Source: Lachnospiraceae bacterium oral taxon 500 (GTDB lineage: Bacteria; Bacillota; Clostridia; Lachnospirales; Vallitaleaceae). Taken from it: a DNA stretch of 64,000 nucleotides. A program made the translations under genes and the position numbers. Every line of letters begins with the position of its first letter. Positions within the stretch are counted from its first letter, which is position 1. The stretch spans positions 1,491,001 through 1,555,000 of the forward strand of contig CP027241.1 in the NCBI GenBank assembly GCA_002999035.1. Reading direction: 5' to 3'. The notes below the pieces were generated by a model, which saw only the letters and a list, made by a program, of their open reading frames with translations, did no database searches and was not told the DNA's origin. Of the stretch, positions 53,510 to 62,045 are shown piece by piece.

Positions 53510-54685
53510 ATGGGATTTCAGTTACCAGAGTTTGAATACCCGGATTTTTCCGAGAAAAGGTATGCTGACGCGGCGGAGGTTCGCGTAGCGACAGTGGAGA
53601 TGGATGGCGTGGCGCCGGAGGATTTTTATCTGACCTCGCATATGCCGACTTTTTACAAGTTAAACGGTAAATGGTTTTTGCCGAAGCACAATTCGCTGAA
53701 CTGCGTGGCGATCAAATCCGGTGAGGAGATTGAGGTTGTTGAACTTCGTGATTTGAAAAAAGGGCAGGAGGTAGTGCTGGGTCAGAAAACGGACGGCAGC
53801 GAAGGAATTTTAGTTTACCGCGAGGGTTTTCCGGCTTGGGTATACTCGGAATCAGGTAAGGCAGTAGAAACCTCTTTTTCTGAGGATTATGATTTCCTGT
53901 TCCAGCTGATGGAATATGAAAAAGAGCATAACGGTAAAATCGTCTGGGTATTGGGACCGTCGGTGGTGTTTGACTACGATACCCGGGTGGCGCTGAATCG
54001 TCTTGCGGAAAACGGTTATATCAACTGTTTGCTGGCCGGCAATGCAATGTGTACGCATGACCTAGAGGGCGGTTTTTTGCGGACGGCTTTGGGGCAAAAT
54101 ATTTATACTCAGGAAAATGTGCCGATGGGCCATTACAACCATTTGGATCTGTTAAATGAAGTGCGGACAATCGGTTCGATTAAGGACTTTATTGCTTCGG
54201 GTAATGTCAAGGACGGCATCATTAAAACTTTGTCGGATATGGATATCCCCTTTGTGCTGTCCGGCTCGATCCGTGATGACGGACCGCTGCCTGAGGTTTA
54301 TAAAGAAGTTACAGCAGCATTGACTGCTACTAAGGAGAAGCTGAATGAAGCCACCTTGATTATCGGACTGGCTACCATGCTGCACAATCTGTCGGCAGCG
54401 AATATGGCATCCGGTTACCGGGTACGCGAGGACGGACGGGTAACGCCGGTTTACATGTATGTAATTGACGTAACGGAAAACGTAGCCAATAAAGTTGGCG
54501 CTGCCAGAGAAAATATGGCTTTCGTCCCGATGATTACCAATGTTCAGGATTTTGTGGTCAACTGCGAAAAAGCTTTGGTTAAACCGGCCGATAAGAATCT
54601 GACGGCGGCCATGGAACTGCCGGAAATGGAATATGCCGGTTTGGATAAAAAAGAAGAAGCAAGGAAAGGAGAGATGGGACGATGA
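53510..54685 (+). CDS. LOR/SDH-domain protein, archaeal-type ornithine cyclodeaminase-like (paralog 1)
   Basis: A 391-residue protein of the TIGR00300-like LOR/SDH group, whose archaeal members convert ornithine to proline and ammonia with NAD. Residues about 1-130 are the N-terminal domain and about 145-370 the nucleotide-binding part. Conserved segments kept here are VLGPSVVFDYDT, LLAGNAMCTHDLE, SGSIRDDGPLPE and LATMLHNLSAANM. Start at 53510 follows GAAAGGGAGG. Its stop overlaps the start of the second paralog. Enzyme identity is inferred from family and the nearby ornithine genes. Confidence 0.75.
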   Translation: MGFQLPEFEYPDFSEKRYADAAEVRVATVEMDGVAPEDFYLTSHMPTFYKLNGKWFLPKHNSLNCVAIKSGEEIEVVELRDLKKGQEVVLGQKTDGSEGILVYREGFPAWVYSESGKAVETSFSEDYDFLFQLMEYEKEHNGKIVWVLGPSVVFDYDTRVALNRLAENGYINCLLAGNAMCTHDLEGGFLRTALGQNIYTQENVPMGHYNHLDLLNEVRTIGSIKDFIASGNVKDGIIKTLSDMDIPFVLSGSIRDDGPLPEVYKEVTAALTATKEKLNEATLIIGLATMLHNLSAANMASGYRVREDGRVTPVYMYVIDVTENVANKVGAARENMAFVPMITNVQDFVVNCEKALVKPADKNLTAAMELPEMEYAGLDKKEEARKGEMGR

Positions 54686-55776
54686 ACTTTGAAATGCCGA
54701 AATATCATCATCCTGATTTTACGCAGGAGTTTTTGCAAAAGGCGCCGAATGTCACCTTGGAAGCGGTGGAAAGAGACGGGATCAGTCCCCGAAACTATCA
54801 CGCCCTGTCGGTTTTCCCGGAATATTTTAAAATTAACGGTAAATGGGTTTTGGCGGAGCAGTCGCGGATGGATACGGTCTGCGTGGCGGTTGACACCCCC
54901 GGGCGGGAAAGAGTCGATATTGTTGAGTTCCGGAATTTGAAGAAGGGCGATAAGGTCGTTATCGGCCGGACTGAGGATGCCTCGGAAGGAATTTATGTCT
55001 GGACGCAGGGCTTTTTGGCGGCGGATGCCGAAGCCGATACCTTTGCTTTCCGCTCCGGCCGGTCGCGGGAAACTGCTTTTTCAGTCGATTATGATACGCT
55101 TTATGATGTGCTCCGCTACGAAAAGGCGCATAACGGTTATGTTACTCTGATTGTCGGTTCGGCGCTGGCGCTCGATCGGGATTCTCGGGCGGCGTTGGAG
55201 CGGCTGATTCGTGAGGGCTATGTCCAGGCGATTTTCTGTGGTACGGAAACAGCTGCCTTTGATCTGGAGCGCGGTATCTTTGGTACGACCTGGGGACAGA
55301 GAAACTTTACCAAAGAGCAAAACACGACCAGAAATATGTATGCCGCCATTAATTTGGCCAGAAAATACGGCTCAACCAAAGCGTTGGTCGAGTCGGGACA
55401 GGTGAAGGACGGCTTTATCAAGGCCTGTGTCGAAAAGAACGTTCCCTTTGTTCTGTCCGGTACGATTCGCGACCGTTTTGGCTTGCCGGAAACGATTGAT
55501 AATGTGTATGAGGCGCAAAATATCATGCGCAGTCATGCCCGCAAGACTTCAACCATCATTATGATGGGCGCAATCCTGTTTACGATTGCCACCGGCAACA
55601 TGACCCCGTCTTATAATGTGTTTGATGGCGTAGTCCGGCCGGTATATATGTACACGATTGATATTCAGGAGTTTGCCGTCAATAAGCTGTCCGACCGCGG
55701 TACCTTGACCGCCGTGTCGATGGTCACTAACGCCCAGGACTTCATCCGCAATGTTGACCGGGCGCTGAACGGGTAA
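54682..55776 (+). CDS. LOR/SDH-domain protein, second paralog with altered motifs
   Basis: A 364-residue protein clearly homologous along its whole length to the preceding gene product, for instance in the N-terminal E-R-DGISPRNYHALS and in ESGQVKDGFIKACVEKNVPFVLSG. Several conserved stretches are changed: LLAGNAMCTHDLE becomes IFCGTETAAFDLE, SIRDDGPLPE becomes TIRDRFGLPE, and ATMLHNLSAANM becomes GAILFTIATGNM. It may be a catalytically different or inactive partner subunit. Translationally coupled (ATGA) to paralog 1; a terminator follows. Confidence 0.7.
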   Translation: MNFEMPKYHHPDFTQEFLQKAPNVTLEAVERDGISPRNYHALSVFPEYFKINGKWVLAEQSRMDTVCVAVDTPGRERVDIVEFRNLKKGDKVVIGRTEDASEGIYVWTQGFLAADAEADTFAFRSGRSRETAFSVDYDTLYDVLRYEKAHNGYVTLIVGSALALDRDSRAALERLIREGYVQAIFCGTETAAFDLERGIFGTTWGQRNFTKEQNTTRNMYAAINLARKYGSTKALVESGQVKDGFIKACVEKNVPFVLSGTIRDRFGLPETIDNVYEAQNIMRSHARKTSTIIMMGAILFTIATGNMTPSYNVFDGVVRPVYMYTIDIQEFAVNKLSDRGTLTAVSMVTNAQDFIRNVDRALNG

Positions 55777-55795
55777 GAAATAAATAAAAAGAAAT

Positions 55796-55848
55796 AAAAA
55801 AGGCGGCGGCAGGCGATGGAATAATCGCTTACCGCTGCTTTTTGCTTT
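55796..55848 (+). terminator. terminator after the LOR/SDH pair
   Basis: Long stem (GGCGGCGGCAGGCGAT with ATCGCTTACCGCTGC, a few mismatches) followed by TTTTTGC. Confidence 0.8.
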
Positions 55849-55869
55849 TCATTTGATTTAAGTTTTACT

Positions 55870-56004
55870 TTACAATACCTCGTGTGAAATGCCATATCTT
55901 TCTATCGCAATGGCACGTGCCTCAGATAGTGTTCTTGCTTCAATGTGTACAATTGTTTTTTTGCCGGTTTGTCTATCTTTAAGCGTAAAAGTAAATTTAG
56001 TCAT
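55870..56004 (-). CDS. 44-residue microprotein with strong ribosome-binding site
   Basis: A 44-codon frame too short for usual gene calling. It starts MTKFTFTLKDRQTGKK and ends GISHEVL, with an amphipathic helix-like stretch (EARTLSEARAIAIERYG) in the second half; a beta-hairpin plus helix fold is plausible. AAAGGAGGTGGG lies just before the ATG, and a TTGACA/TATAAT promoter lies upstream on the same strand. No family is recognised. The consensus signals make it a convincing gene despite its size. Confidence 0.7.
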   Translation of the reverse strand: MTKFTFTLKDRQTGKKTIVHIEARTLSEARAIAIERYGISHEVL

Positions 56005-56045
56005 TATCCCACCTCCTTTCATAATTTATTTTTATTGACAATACC

Positions 56046-56074
56046 ATTATATATATATATATATATAATGTCAA
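56046..56074 (-). promoter_or_regulatory. promoter with TA-dinucleotide repeat spacer
   Basis: Minus-strand TTGACA (56069-56074) and TATAAT (56046-56051) are separated by a 17-base spacer made almost wholly of TA repeats. The repeat tract covers about 56048-56067 (ten TA units, running into the -10). Gain or loss of one unit would change the spacer to 19 or 15 bases. Confidence 0.8.
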
Positions 56075-56159
56075 TGCTTTTTATAAATTATCATAATTAT
56101 TGAGGCATTACTTATTGTTGAATTTCTCGCTAAGTAAGATATAATATTGCGTAATAAAA

Positions 56160-56280
56160 GCGTGAGTGCAGGCTGGAGGAAAAAATGTGAAGCACGCTGG
56201 TGTGCGAAAGCGCTTGCCAAACAGGCTATATGAGCGATGATGCGGAGAGAAAATCCGCAAGGATTTTCTCGCACTCATGC
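56160..56280. repeat. palindromic intergenic element
   Basis: Outer arms GCGTGAGTGC and GCACTCATGC (9 of 10 paired) enclose a perfect ten-base stem GAGAAAATCC/GGATTTTCTC closed by a GCAA loop, plus smaller hairpins. The 56005-56540 gap has no gene; a TATAAT at 56404-56409 may serve the following membrane protein gene. Confidence 0.65.
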
Positions 56281-56540
56281 TCGATTTATGATATCATAAA
56301 CATACTGGCAAAAATGCGGCAATAATATCTTATACTAACACGAACAGGAACGTACCGCGACTTGTTTTAGAAAATTTTTCTGTTTTATTTTATAAATGTA
56401 TGATATAATCATTAATATGGCAAGTTCGCCGGAGAAAAAAGGTGAGATATCTTGCTCGGGCTGCCGGTTTAGGAGCAAAGGCAAGGTTTTTATTATGGCG
56501 GCGTTTCTGTGCCGGGAAAATTGCAAAACAGGAGAAGAAA

Positions 56541-56927
56541 ATGGTAAATGAAAACAAAGTCAAACTGATGACAGAACTGGCCTCTTATTTGGAAGGCAAG
56601 GGCAGGAGCGATTTAAAAGTCATGCGCCGCTTTAAGCTTGATTATGTTTCGCTCAACAGCTTCCGGGTGATGCTGCTGGCGACGCTGGGTCTGCTGATTA
56701 TTTTTGGCTTGGACGTGCTGAATAAGTTTTTAAGCAATATTGAAAATATTTCTGAGTTTGATTTTATCGGTCAGGGAACGGTCTATCTGACCTTATGGGT
56801 GCTGGCGATGCTGTTTTACGCGATTATCGGCGGCCGGATTTACCGGCGGCGCTACGCCGAAGCCAAACAAAGAGCGGATCGGTATGAAAGTCTGTTAAAC
56901 CGTCTGGATGAAGAAAACTTGAAATAG
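56541..56927 (+). CDS. small membrane protein of unknown function
   Basis: A 128-residue protein with a charged N-terminal region (about 1-45), two membrane segments (about 46-65 and 80-98), and a basic, helical C-terminus (YRRRYAEAKQRADRYESLLNRL) that may form a coiled coil. Start ATG follows AGGAGAAG; an open frame extends upstream without signals. It precedes another membrane protein gene by 14 bases. No family recognised. Confidence 0.6.
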   Translation: MVNENKVKLMTELASYLEGKGRSDLKVMRRFKLDYVSLNSFRVMLLATLGLLIIFGLDVLNKFLSNIENISEFDFIGQGTVYLTLWVLAMLFYAIIGGRIYRRRYAEAKQRADRYESLLNRLDEENLK

Positions 56928-56941
56928 TATTGGGGGAAAGA

Positions 56942-57883
56942 ATGATTAAACTGTATGAGATAAAGGAACTGCTTACAAATATTTATAAACGATATGAAAA
57001 GTTTATATTGCCGGTTGTCCGCTTTGTATTGGCCTATATTATCGTGGCCAGCCTGAATGGATTTTTCGGTTATGCCGCTGTGCTGAATAAGACGTCAATT
57101 CGCTTTGGTTCGGCTCTCATGGCGGCGTTTTTGCCGGGCAGCTGGTTTTTGCTGCTGCTGGGACTGATGGTGCTGTTTCAGGTCTTTTCGGTGTCGCTGG
57201 AAGCGGCGGCGGTATTATTTGTCATCATGGCGGCGGTTTATCTGCTGTTTATGCCGATGATTACCGAATACAGCTGGATTGTTATTTTGACGCCGCTCTT
57301 GCTCCACTGGAACCTGGGATATTTAATGCCCCTGATTTTAGGACTGGTATTTACGCCGCTGACTTTGATCCCGATGTCGGTGGGCATCGGCGTATATCGT
57401 TTTGCCAGTTATTTGGGCGGAATTTTACAGGTCAGCGCATCACCGGGCAAGACCTCTTTGTTTGACGCCCCGGAAAACCTCTTGGGCATGTATAATCAGC
57501 TGATTTCGGTCATGACTGCCGATAAGGTCACGGTTTTACTCGTTTTGGTATTTTCCGCCGCGCTGCTGGTGGTTCATTATATCACCAAAGTAGAAATGGA
57601 TTATGCCCATTATATTGCCATTGGCGTAGGTGCGGTTTTTCAAATGCTGACGTTGATTGTCGGCAATATTTTATGGAAAGGGTATTTAAATGTCGGCGGT
57701 ATTATCATCGGCTTGCTGTTTTCGGTCTTTTTTGCTGCCCTCTTTCAGTTTATGCGCTTCCGGCTGGATTATCAGCAGGCGCAGCGCCTGCAGTTTGAGG
57801 ATGATCACTATTATTACTATGTAAAAGCAATCCCCAAGGTTAAAGTGGCCAAAGCCGCCAAAGAAATTAAGAGAATTAAATGA
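56942..57883 (+). CDS. multi-spanning membrane protein of unknown function
   Basis: A 313-residue protein with about eight hydrophobic segments and a short charged C-terminus (VKVAKAAKEIKRIK). Segments such as LLLHWNLGYLMPLILGLVFTPLTLIPMSVG do not match a transporter family I can name. The start is the ATG after GGGGGAAAG. Together with the preceding small membrane protein and cdaA it forms a gene order that suggests an envelope role, but this is inference. Confidence 0.6.
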   Translation: MIKLYEIKELLTNIYKRYEKFILPVVRFVLAYIIVASLNGFFGYAAVLNKTSIRFGSALMAAFLPGSWFLLLLGLMVLFQVFSVSLEAAAVLFVIMAAVYLLFMPMITEYSWIVILTPLLLHWNLGYLMPLILGLVFTPLTLIPMSVGIGVYRFASYLGGILQVSASPGKTSLFDAPENLLGMYNQLISVMTADKVTVLLVLVFSAALLVVHYITKVEMDYAHYIAIGVGAVFQMLTLIVGNILWKGYLNVGGIIIGLLFSVFFAALFQFMRFRLDYQQAQRLQFEDDHYYYYVKAIPKVKVAKAAKEIKRIK

Positions 57884-57885
57884 GC

Positions 57886-57920
57886 AACTTTCCGATGTGC
57901 GACAGAACAGTCTTTTTTAG
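57886..57920 (+). repeat. partial copy of the 63-kb palindromic element
   Basis: Thirty-five bases that match 63008-63042 at 32 positions (core GACAGAACAGTCTTTTTTAG). It begins two bases after a stop codon. A separate GTGTCAAA/TTTTGACAC hairpin follows, but the right-hand arm seen at 63 kb is missing. Confidence 0.75.
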
Positions 57921-57994
57921 AAATGATATCCGTGTCAAAGAGTTTTGACACCCACAGTGACAAACGGAAACGTTAAGAATACAGGAGAAAAAAA

Positions 57995-58882
57995 TTGAGA
58001 AATTGGGTAGAAATCTGGACAAACTTAAAAACGATTCTGTCTCAGCTTCCGTCCATTCAAGTCAAAGATGGAATCGAAATCTTAATCATTGCGTATTTGA
58101 TTTATCAAATCATGCAATGGTTCTGGGGAACAAAGGCATGGACTTTGTTTAAGGGCATCCTGATTCTGCTTGCTATTTTTGCGTTTGCCTCGCTCATGGA
58201 ATTCAACACTATTTTATGGATTTTTGCTAATACCATTAATGTTGGTATTATTGCCGTGTTTATTGTTTTTCAGCCGGAACTGCGGCGGGCGCTGGAGCAG
58301 CTGGGGCGCAGCAATTTTTTCGGTAAGCTCTTAAATTTGGAGGAAGTCCGCCGGACAGGCGATGATTTAAATGAGGAACAAATCAATGACATCGTACAGG
58401 CAGCCGAGGAAATGGGCAAGGTCAAAACCGGTGCTTTAATTGTGCTGGAACAGACCGAGTCGCTCAGCGAGTATATCCGCTCCGGTATTCCGCTGGACGC
58501 GGTGGTATCCAAAGAATTGCTGATTAATATTTTTGAGCATAATACTCCCCTGCACGACGGCGCGGTCATTGTCCGGGGCGGCCGGATTGCGGCGGCGACC
58601 TGTTATCTGCCGCTGTCAGACAATTTGTCCATCAGCAAAGAGCTGGGCACCCGGCACCGGGCGGGACTGGGCCTTAGCGAAGCGGCGGACGCAATGGTGA
58701 TTATTGTGTCCGAGGAAACCGGCAAGATTTCTATGGCGGTCGGCGGCAATCTGGTCCGGTCGGTAGACTCGCAGTATTTGAAGAATAAGCTGATCGGGTT
58801 ATTCGGCAAAAAGCCGGAAGAGAAGAAGTATTTTTTGTGGAAAGGATTTGGAAAAAATGACGATAAAAAGGCTAACCAATAA
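57995..58882 (+). CDS. cdaA: diadenylate cyclase CdaA
   Basis: A 295-residue membrane-anchored enzyme making cyclic di-AMP from two ATP. Three N-terminal helices (about residues 28-95) precede the DAC domain, where the DGA motif is at 188-190 and RHR at 220-222. Start is TTG, preceded by ACAGGAG; no ATG fits. The following cdaR gene overlaps its end. Cyclic di-AMP controls potassium and osmolyte transport, relevant for the MscS and other transporters in this genome. Confidence 0.95.
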   Translation: MRNWVEIWTNLKTILSQLPSIQVKDGIEILIIAYLIYQIMQWFWGTKAWTLFKGILILLAIFAFASLMEFNTILWIFANTINVGIIAVFIVFQPELRRALEQLGRSNFFGKLLNLEEVRRTGDDLNEEQINDIVQAAEEMGKVKTGALIVLEQTESLSEYIRSGIPLDAVVSKELLINIFEHNTPLHDGAVIVRGGRIAAATCYLPLSDNLSISKELGTRHRAGLGLSEAADAMVIIVSEETGKISMAVGGNLVRSVDSQYLKNKLIGLFGKKPEEKKYFLWKGFGKNDDKKANQ

Positions 58883-60113
58883 TTTGGGATGGAAAATTTT
58901 ATCGCTTTTCTTAGCCTGTCTGCTGTGGCTGGCGGTTATTAATATTGAAGATCCGCAGGTGACAACCACGATTCGTGGGATTGCCGTAGAAAAGCAAAAC
59001 GAGGATGCAATTACCTCGCAAAAACAGGCGATTCAGTATGTGGCCGGCAATACCGTTGATGTCAAAGTCAAAGGCCGGCGGTCGGTTGTCTATAAATTAA
59101 CTTCTAATAACGTTAAGGCCTATGTTGATATGCGCAACCTGTCGATTACCGATGCGGTCGATATTCAAATAGAACTGCCGAATGACGTGGAACTCATTTC
59201 CAAAACGCCGTCTTCGGTTTCGGTTTACCGGGAAAAAATTATTGTTAAGCAAATAGAAGTTCAGTATCAGAAAAGCGGAGAAGTCAAAGCCGGCTTTGTG
59301 GATTTGAATCCGACCATCACGCCGAATGTGATTGAACTGGAAGCGGCGGAGTCGACGATTTACAAAATTGAAAAAGTAGTGGCACCAGTTAATATTGACG
59401 GGATTTCCGGTGATTTTACCATCAGTGTGACGCCGCAGATTTATGATTATGCCGGTTCGCTGGTAACGGACGTGGATATGTCGGTTCAGCAGGTACAGGT
59501 TAAAGTGCCGGTCGAAAAAACTAAAATTTTGCCGGTTTCCTTTACGCCGGCTGATGCGGTGGGAGAAAATTATGCATATTTGGGCGTTACTTTAAGCCAA
59601 ACCAGTGTGGCGGTTCGGGGTAAGCCCGCACTGATTGACGATTTGCAGGAGCTGTCGATTGACTATATTTCGATTGCCGGGATGACCGAAAAGCAAACCG
59701 TAACCGTCAATCTGGCCAAGCTTTTGCCGGATGGGGTCAGCTTAAATCAGGACAATTCGACGCTCGATGCAGAAATCGAGATTGAACCGATTGTGACGCA
59801 GGAGTTTAGCTTTGCCCCGACGGAAGTTGAAGTTCGGAGCTTGCCGGAAAATAAAGAATGGCTTGTCCTAAGTGAAAATCCGGTTAAAGTCAGGTACCGG
59901 GGGATAGAATCAAAGATCAAGTTGCTTACCAAGGACAGCTTGCAGCCTCATATTTCGGTGGAGGGCTTAAGTAACGGAATTCATGCCGTGATGGTGCAGT
60001 GGCAGGATCCGGATGAACTGGAACGGATTTCGGCTGATGACCGGCTGACAGTTGAAATTTTTGATAAAGAAGCGGAAAAAACGGTAGAAACCAGTCCGGC
60101 CAATAACCGCTGA
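58857..60113 (+). CDS. cdaR: YbbR-domain regulator CdaR
   Basis: A 418-residue protein with one N-terminal membrane helix (about residues 10-28) and four YbbR-like repeats outside the membrane (each containing V-x-V-x-G/K-type strands, e.g. NTVDVKVKGRRSVV). CdaR binds and modulates CdaA activity. The gene overlaps cdaA by 26 bases, the standard arrangement in Bacillota. Usually glmM follows; here a parvulin gene follows instead. Confidence 0.92.
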   Translation: MTIKRLTNNLGWKILSLFLACLLWLAVINIEDPQVTTTIRGIAVEKQNEDAITSQKQAIQYVAGNTVDVKVKGRRSVVYKLTSNNVKAYVDMRNLSITDAVDIQIELPNDVELISKTPSSVSVYREKIIVKQIEVQYQKSGEVKAGFVDLNPTITPNVIELEAAESTIYKIEKVVAPVNIDGISGDFTISVTPQIYDYAGSLVTDVDMSVQQVQVKVPVEKTKILPVSFTPADAVGENYAYLGVTLSQTSVAVRGKPALIDDLQELSIDYISIAGMTEKQTVTVNLAKLLPDGVSLNQDNSTLDAEIEIEPIVTQEFSFAPTEVEVRSLPENKEWLVLSENPVKVRYRGIESKIKLLTKDSLQPHISVEGLSNGIHAVMVQWQDPDELERISADDRLTVEIFDKEAEKTVETSPANNR

Positions 60114-60262
60114 TTTAAGCGGCCATTATCTGCCGGTTGAAAAGCGGCGACGGCTTTGCCTTGTTGCCGTGCTGTTATGACTGAAATAAATGTTGCGCCG
60201 GAGAGCAGCAGTTGGCAGCTGCCGAGCGGGCGACAGAGAAAAGGAATGGAAGAGAGGAAAAA

Positions 60263-61021
60263 ATGGAAGAAAATATTTTGGCGACAGTCGGCGACCGGGA
60301 GATAACCCGGGATATGATGTTAAATATTATGCGCAGCATGCCCCAGGAAGAACGGGATTTTGTTGCCGGCGAAGCGGGACGGAAGCTCCTGCTGGATGAG
60401 ATGATTGCGGCCGAACTCCTTTATTTGGATGCGGCGGCGCATCACTGGGAAGAAGAAAAGGATTTTATGAAACTCTTGGCCGAGGCCAAGAAGGGACTGA
60501 TGCAAAGGTATGCAGTCGGTAAATTATTTGACACGATTCAGATTTCGGATGATGAGATTAAAGCCTATTACGATGCTCATTCGGCTGAGTTTAAGCAAGA
60601 GGAAAAGATGTCGGCCAAACATATTTTAGTAGACAGCCTGGAAGCGGCGGAAAAAATCAGCGCTGAGATCAAAGCCGGGAAAGCCTTTGAAGATGCAGCC
60701 AGAGAGTATTCCAGCTGCCCGTCCAAGTCCAGAGGCGGCGACCTCGGTACTTTCAGCCGGGGAAAAATGGTCAAAGAGTTTGAGGACGCAGCTTTTGCAC
60801 TGACGCAGGGCATGGTCAGCGCCCCGGTCAAAACTCAGTTTGGCTATCACCTGATTAAGGCTGGAGAGATGACACCGGCGGAAGCAGCGGATTTGGAAGC
60901 GGTTAAAGATCAGATCAGAAAGCGCCTTTTTCAAGCCAAGCAAAAGGAAGTTTACGCCAAAAGGCTGGAAGAATTAAAGGAAAGCTATCCGGTTCAAATC
61001 AATCTGGCAGCTTTAAAATAA
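60263..61021 (+). CDS. parvulin-type peptidyl-prolyl isomerase, cytosolic
   Basis: A 252-residue protein with a SurA/PrsA-like N-terminal helical region (about 1-110) and a parvulin domain (about 112-210: MSAKHILVDSLEAAEKISAEI, then GGDLGTFSRGKMVKEFEDAAFAL, then FGYHLIK). There is no signal peptide or lipobox, so unlike PrsA it is expected in the cytoplasm. Start follows GAGAGGAAA. Client unknown. Confidence 0.85.
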   Translation: MEENILATVGDREITRDMMLNIMRSMPQEERDFVAGEAGRKLLLDEMIAAELLYLDAAAHHWEEEKDFMKLLAEAKKGLMQRYAVGKLFDTIQISDDEIKAYYDAHSAEFKQEEKMSAKHILVDSLEAAEKISAEIKAGKAFEDAAREYSSCPSKSRGGDLGTFSRGKMVKEFEDAAFALTQGMVSAPVKTQFGYHLIKAGEMTPAEAADLEAVKDQIRKRLFQAKQKEVYAKRLEELKESYPVQINLAALK

Positions 61022-61030
61022 GCGCGCAAG

Positions 61031-61117
61031 CATAAATGAATGCGACCGCGAAGCGGGCATATTCATTTTGCCGCGCTTCCCGGCAGACGGGGGCACGAAG
61101 TGCCGCGGGTATTTATG
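61031..61117. repeat. palindromic intergenic element
   Basis: Outer arms CATAAAT and ATTTATG enclose an ATGAATGC/GCATATTCAT stem and a perfect GGCAC-GAA-GTGCC hairpin. It is followed by AAAGTTGAG, also found at the right end of the 63-kb element. Confidence 0.6.
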
Positions 61118-61143
61118 TAAAGTTGAGATAAGAAAGGGCGGAT

Positions 61144-62037
61144 ATGACAGTGAGCAGACAAACAGCAGCGCCGCAGATTTTAAAAAATCAGACGCTGAAA
61201 GAATATACAACTTTTCGGATTGGCGGTCCGGCCGATTTTTGGGCGGAACCGAAAACACCGGCAGAATTAAGAGCTTTGCTGGAAATATGCCGAGAGCGCT
61301 CGCTCCCTTATTTTATTTTGGGTCAGGGTTCCAATGTGTTGTTTACCGATAAGGGCTATCGCGGTATGGTTATATTTTTGGGCCAGCATTTTGGCCGAAT
61401 CAGCCGGGAAGAGGAAACAATTCGAGTCGGAGCCGGAGTGCGCTTAAAAGATGCGGCTCAGTATGCGCTGGCGGAAGGTCTGGATGGCTTGGTTTTTGCC
61501 TGCGGGATTCCGGGCAGTATCGGCGGAGCGGTGTTTATGAATGCCGGTGCTTATGACGGCGAAATGAAGCAGGTAGTGGCTGAAGTCACGGTTATGGATA
61601 GGCAGGGCAATATTCACTGTTACTCAGGTGAAGAAATGGACTTTGGCTATCGCCGCAGCCGGATTCAGGAAAGCGGCGAGATTATTTTGGAGGCTTTGTT
61701 GCAACTTAAGCCGGGCGACCGGCAGGCAATGGCTGAAAAAACAGCGGAGCTGACCCGGCGGCGGGAGGAAAAACAACCTTTGGAGCTGGCCAGCGCCGGT
61801 TCCACTTTTAAACGGCCGGAGGGTTATTTTGCCGGCAAGCTGATTATGGATGCGGGACTGGCCGGGTATACCTGCGGTGATGCGGCGGTCAGCACCAAAC
61901 ATTGCGGCTTTGTAGTTAACCGGGGAAATGCCAGCTTTGCCGATGTGATGAATGTGATTGGGCATGTGCAAAAAACAGTGGAAGAAAAGTTTGGAGTCAG
62001 GCTGCAGCCGGAAGTGAGAATTGTAGGCGAAAGATAG
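61144..62037 (+). CDS. murB: UDP-N-acetylenolpyruvoylglucosamine reductase
   Basis: A 297-residue flavoenzyme for the second step of peptidoglycan precursor synthesis. The FAD-binding LGQGSNVLFTDKGYRG segment, the PGSIGGAVFMNAGAYDGE stretch and the AGSTFKRP motif with the catalytic serine are present. The missing extra C-terminal loop makes it the type II (Gram-positive) form. It is encoded just before yvcK and whiA. Confidence 0.95.
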   Translation: MTVSRQTAAPQILKNQTLKEYTTFRIGGPADFWAEPKTPAELRALLEICRERSLPYFILGQGSNVLFTDKGYRGMVIFLGQHFGRISREEETIRVGAGVRLKDAAQYALAEGLDGLVFACGIPGSIGGAVFMNAGAYDGEMKQVVAEVTVMDRQGNIHCYSGEEMDFGYRRSRIQESGEIILEALLQLKPGDRQAMAEKTAELTRRREEKQPLELASAGSTFKRPEGYFAGKLIMDAGLAGYTCGDAAVSTKHCGFVVNRGNASFADVMNVIGHVQKTVEEKFGVRLQPEVRIVGER

Positions 62038-62045
62038 GAGGCGGC

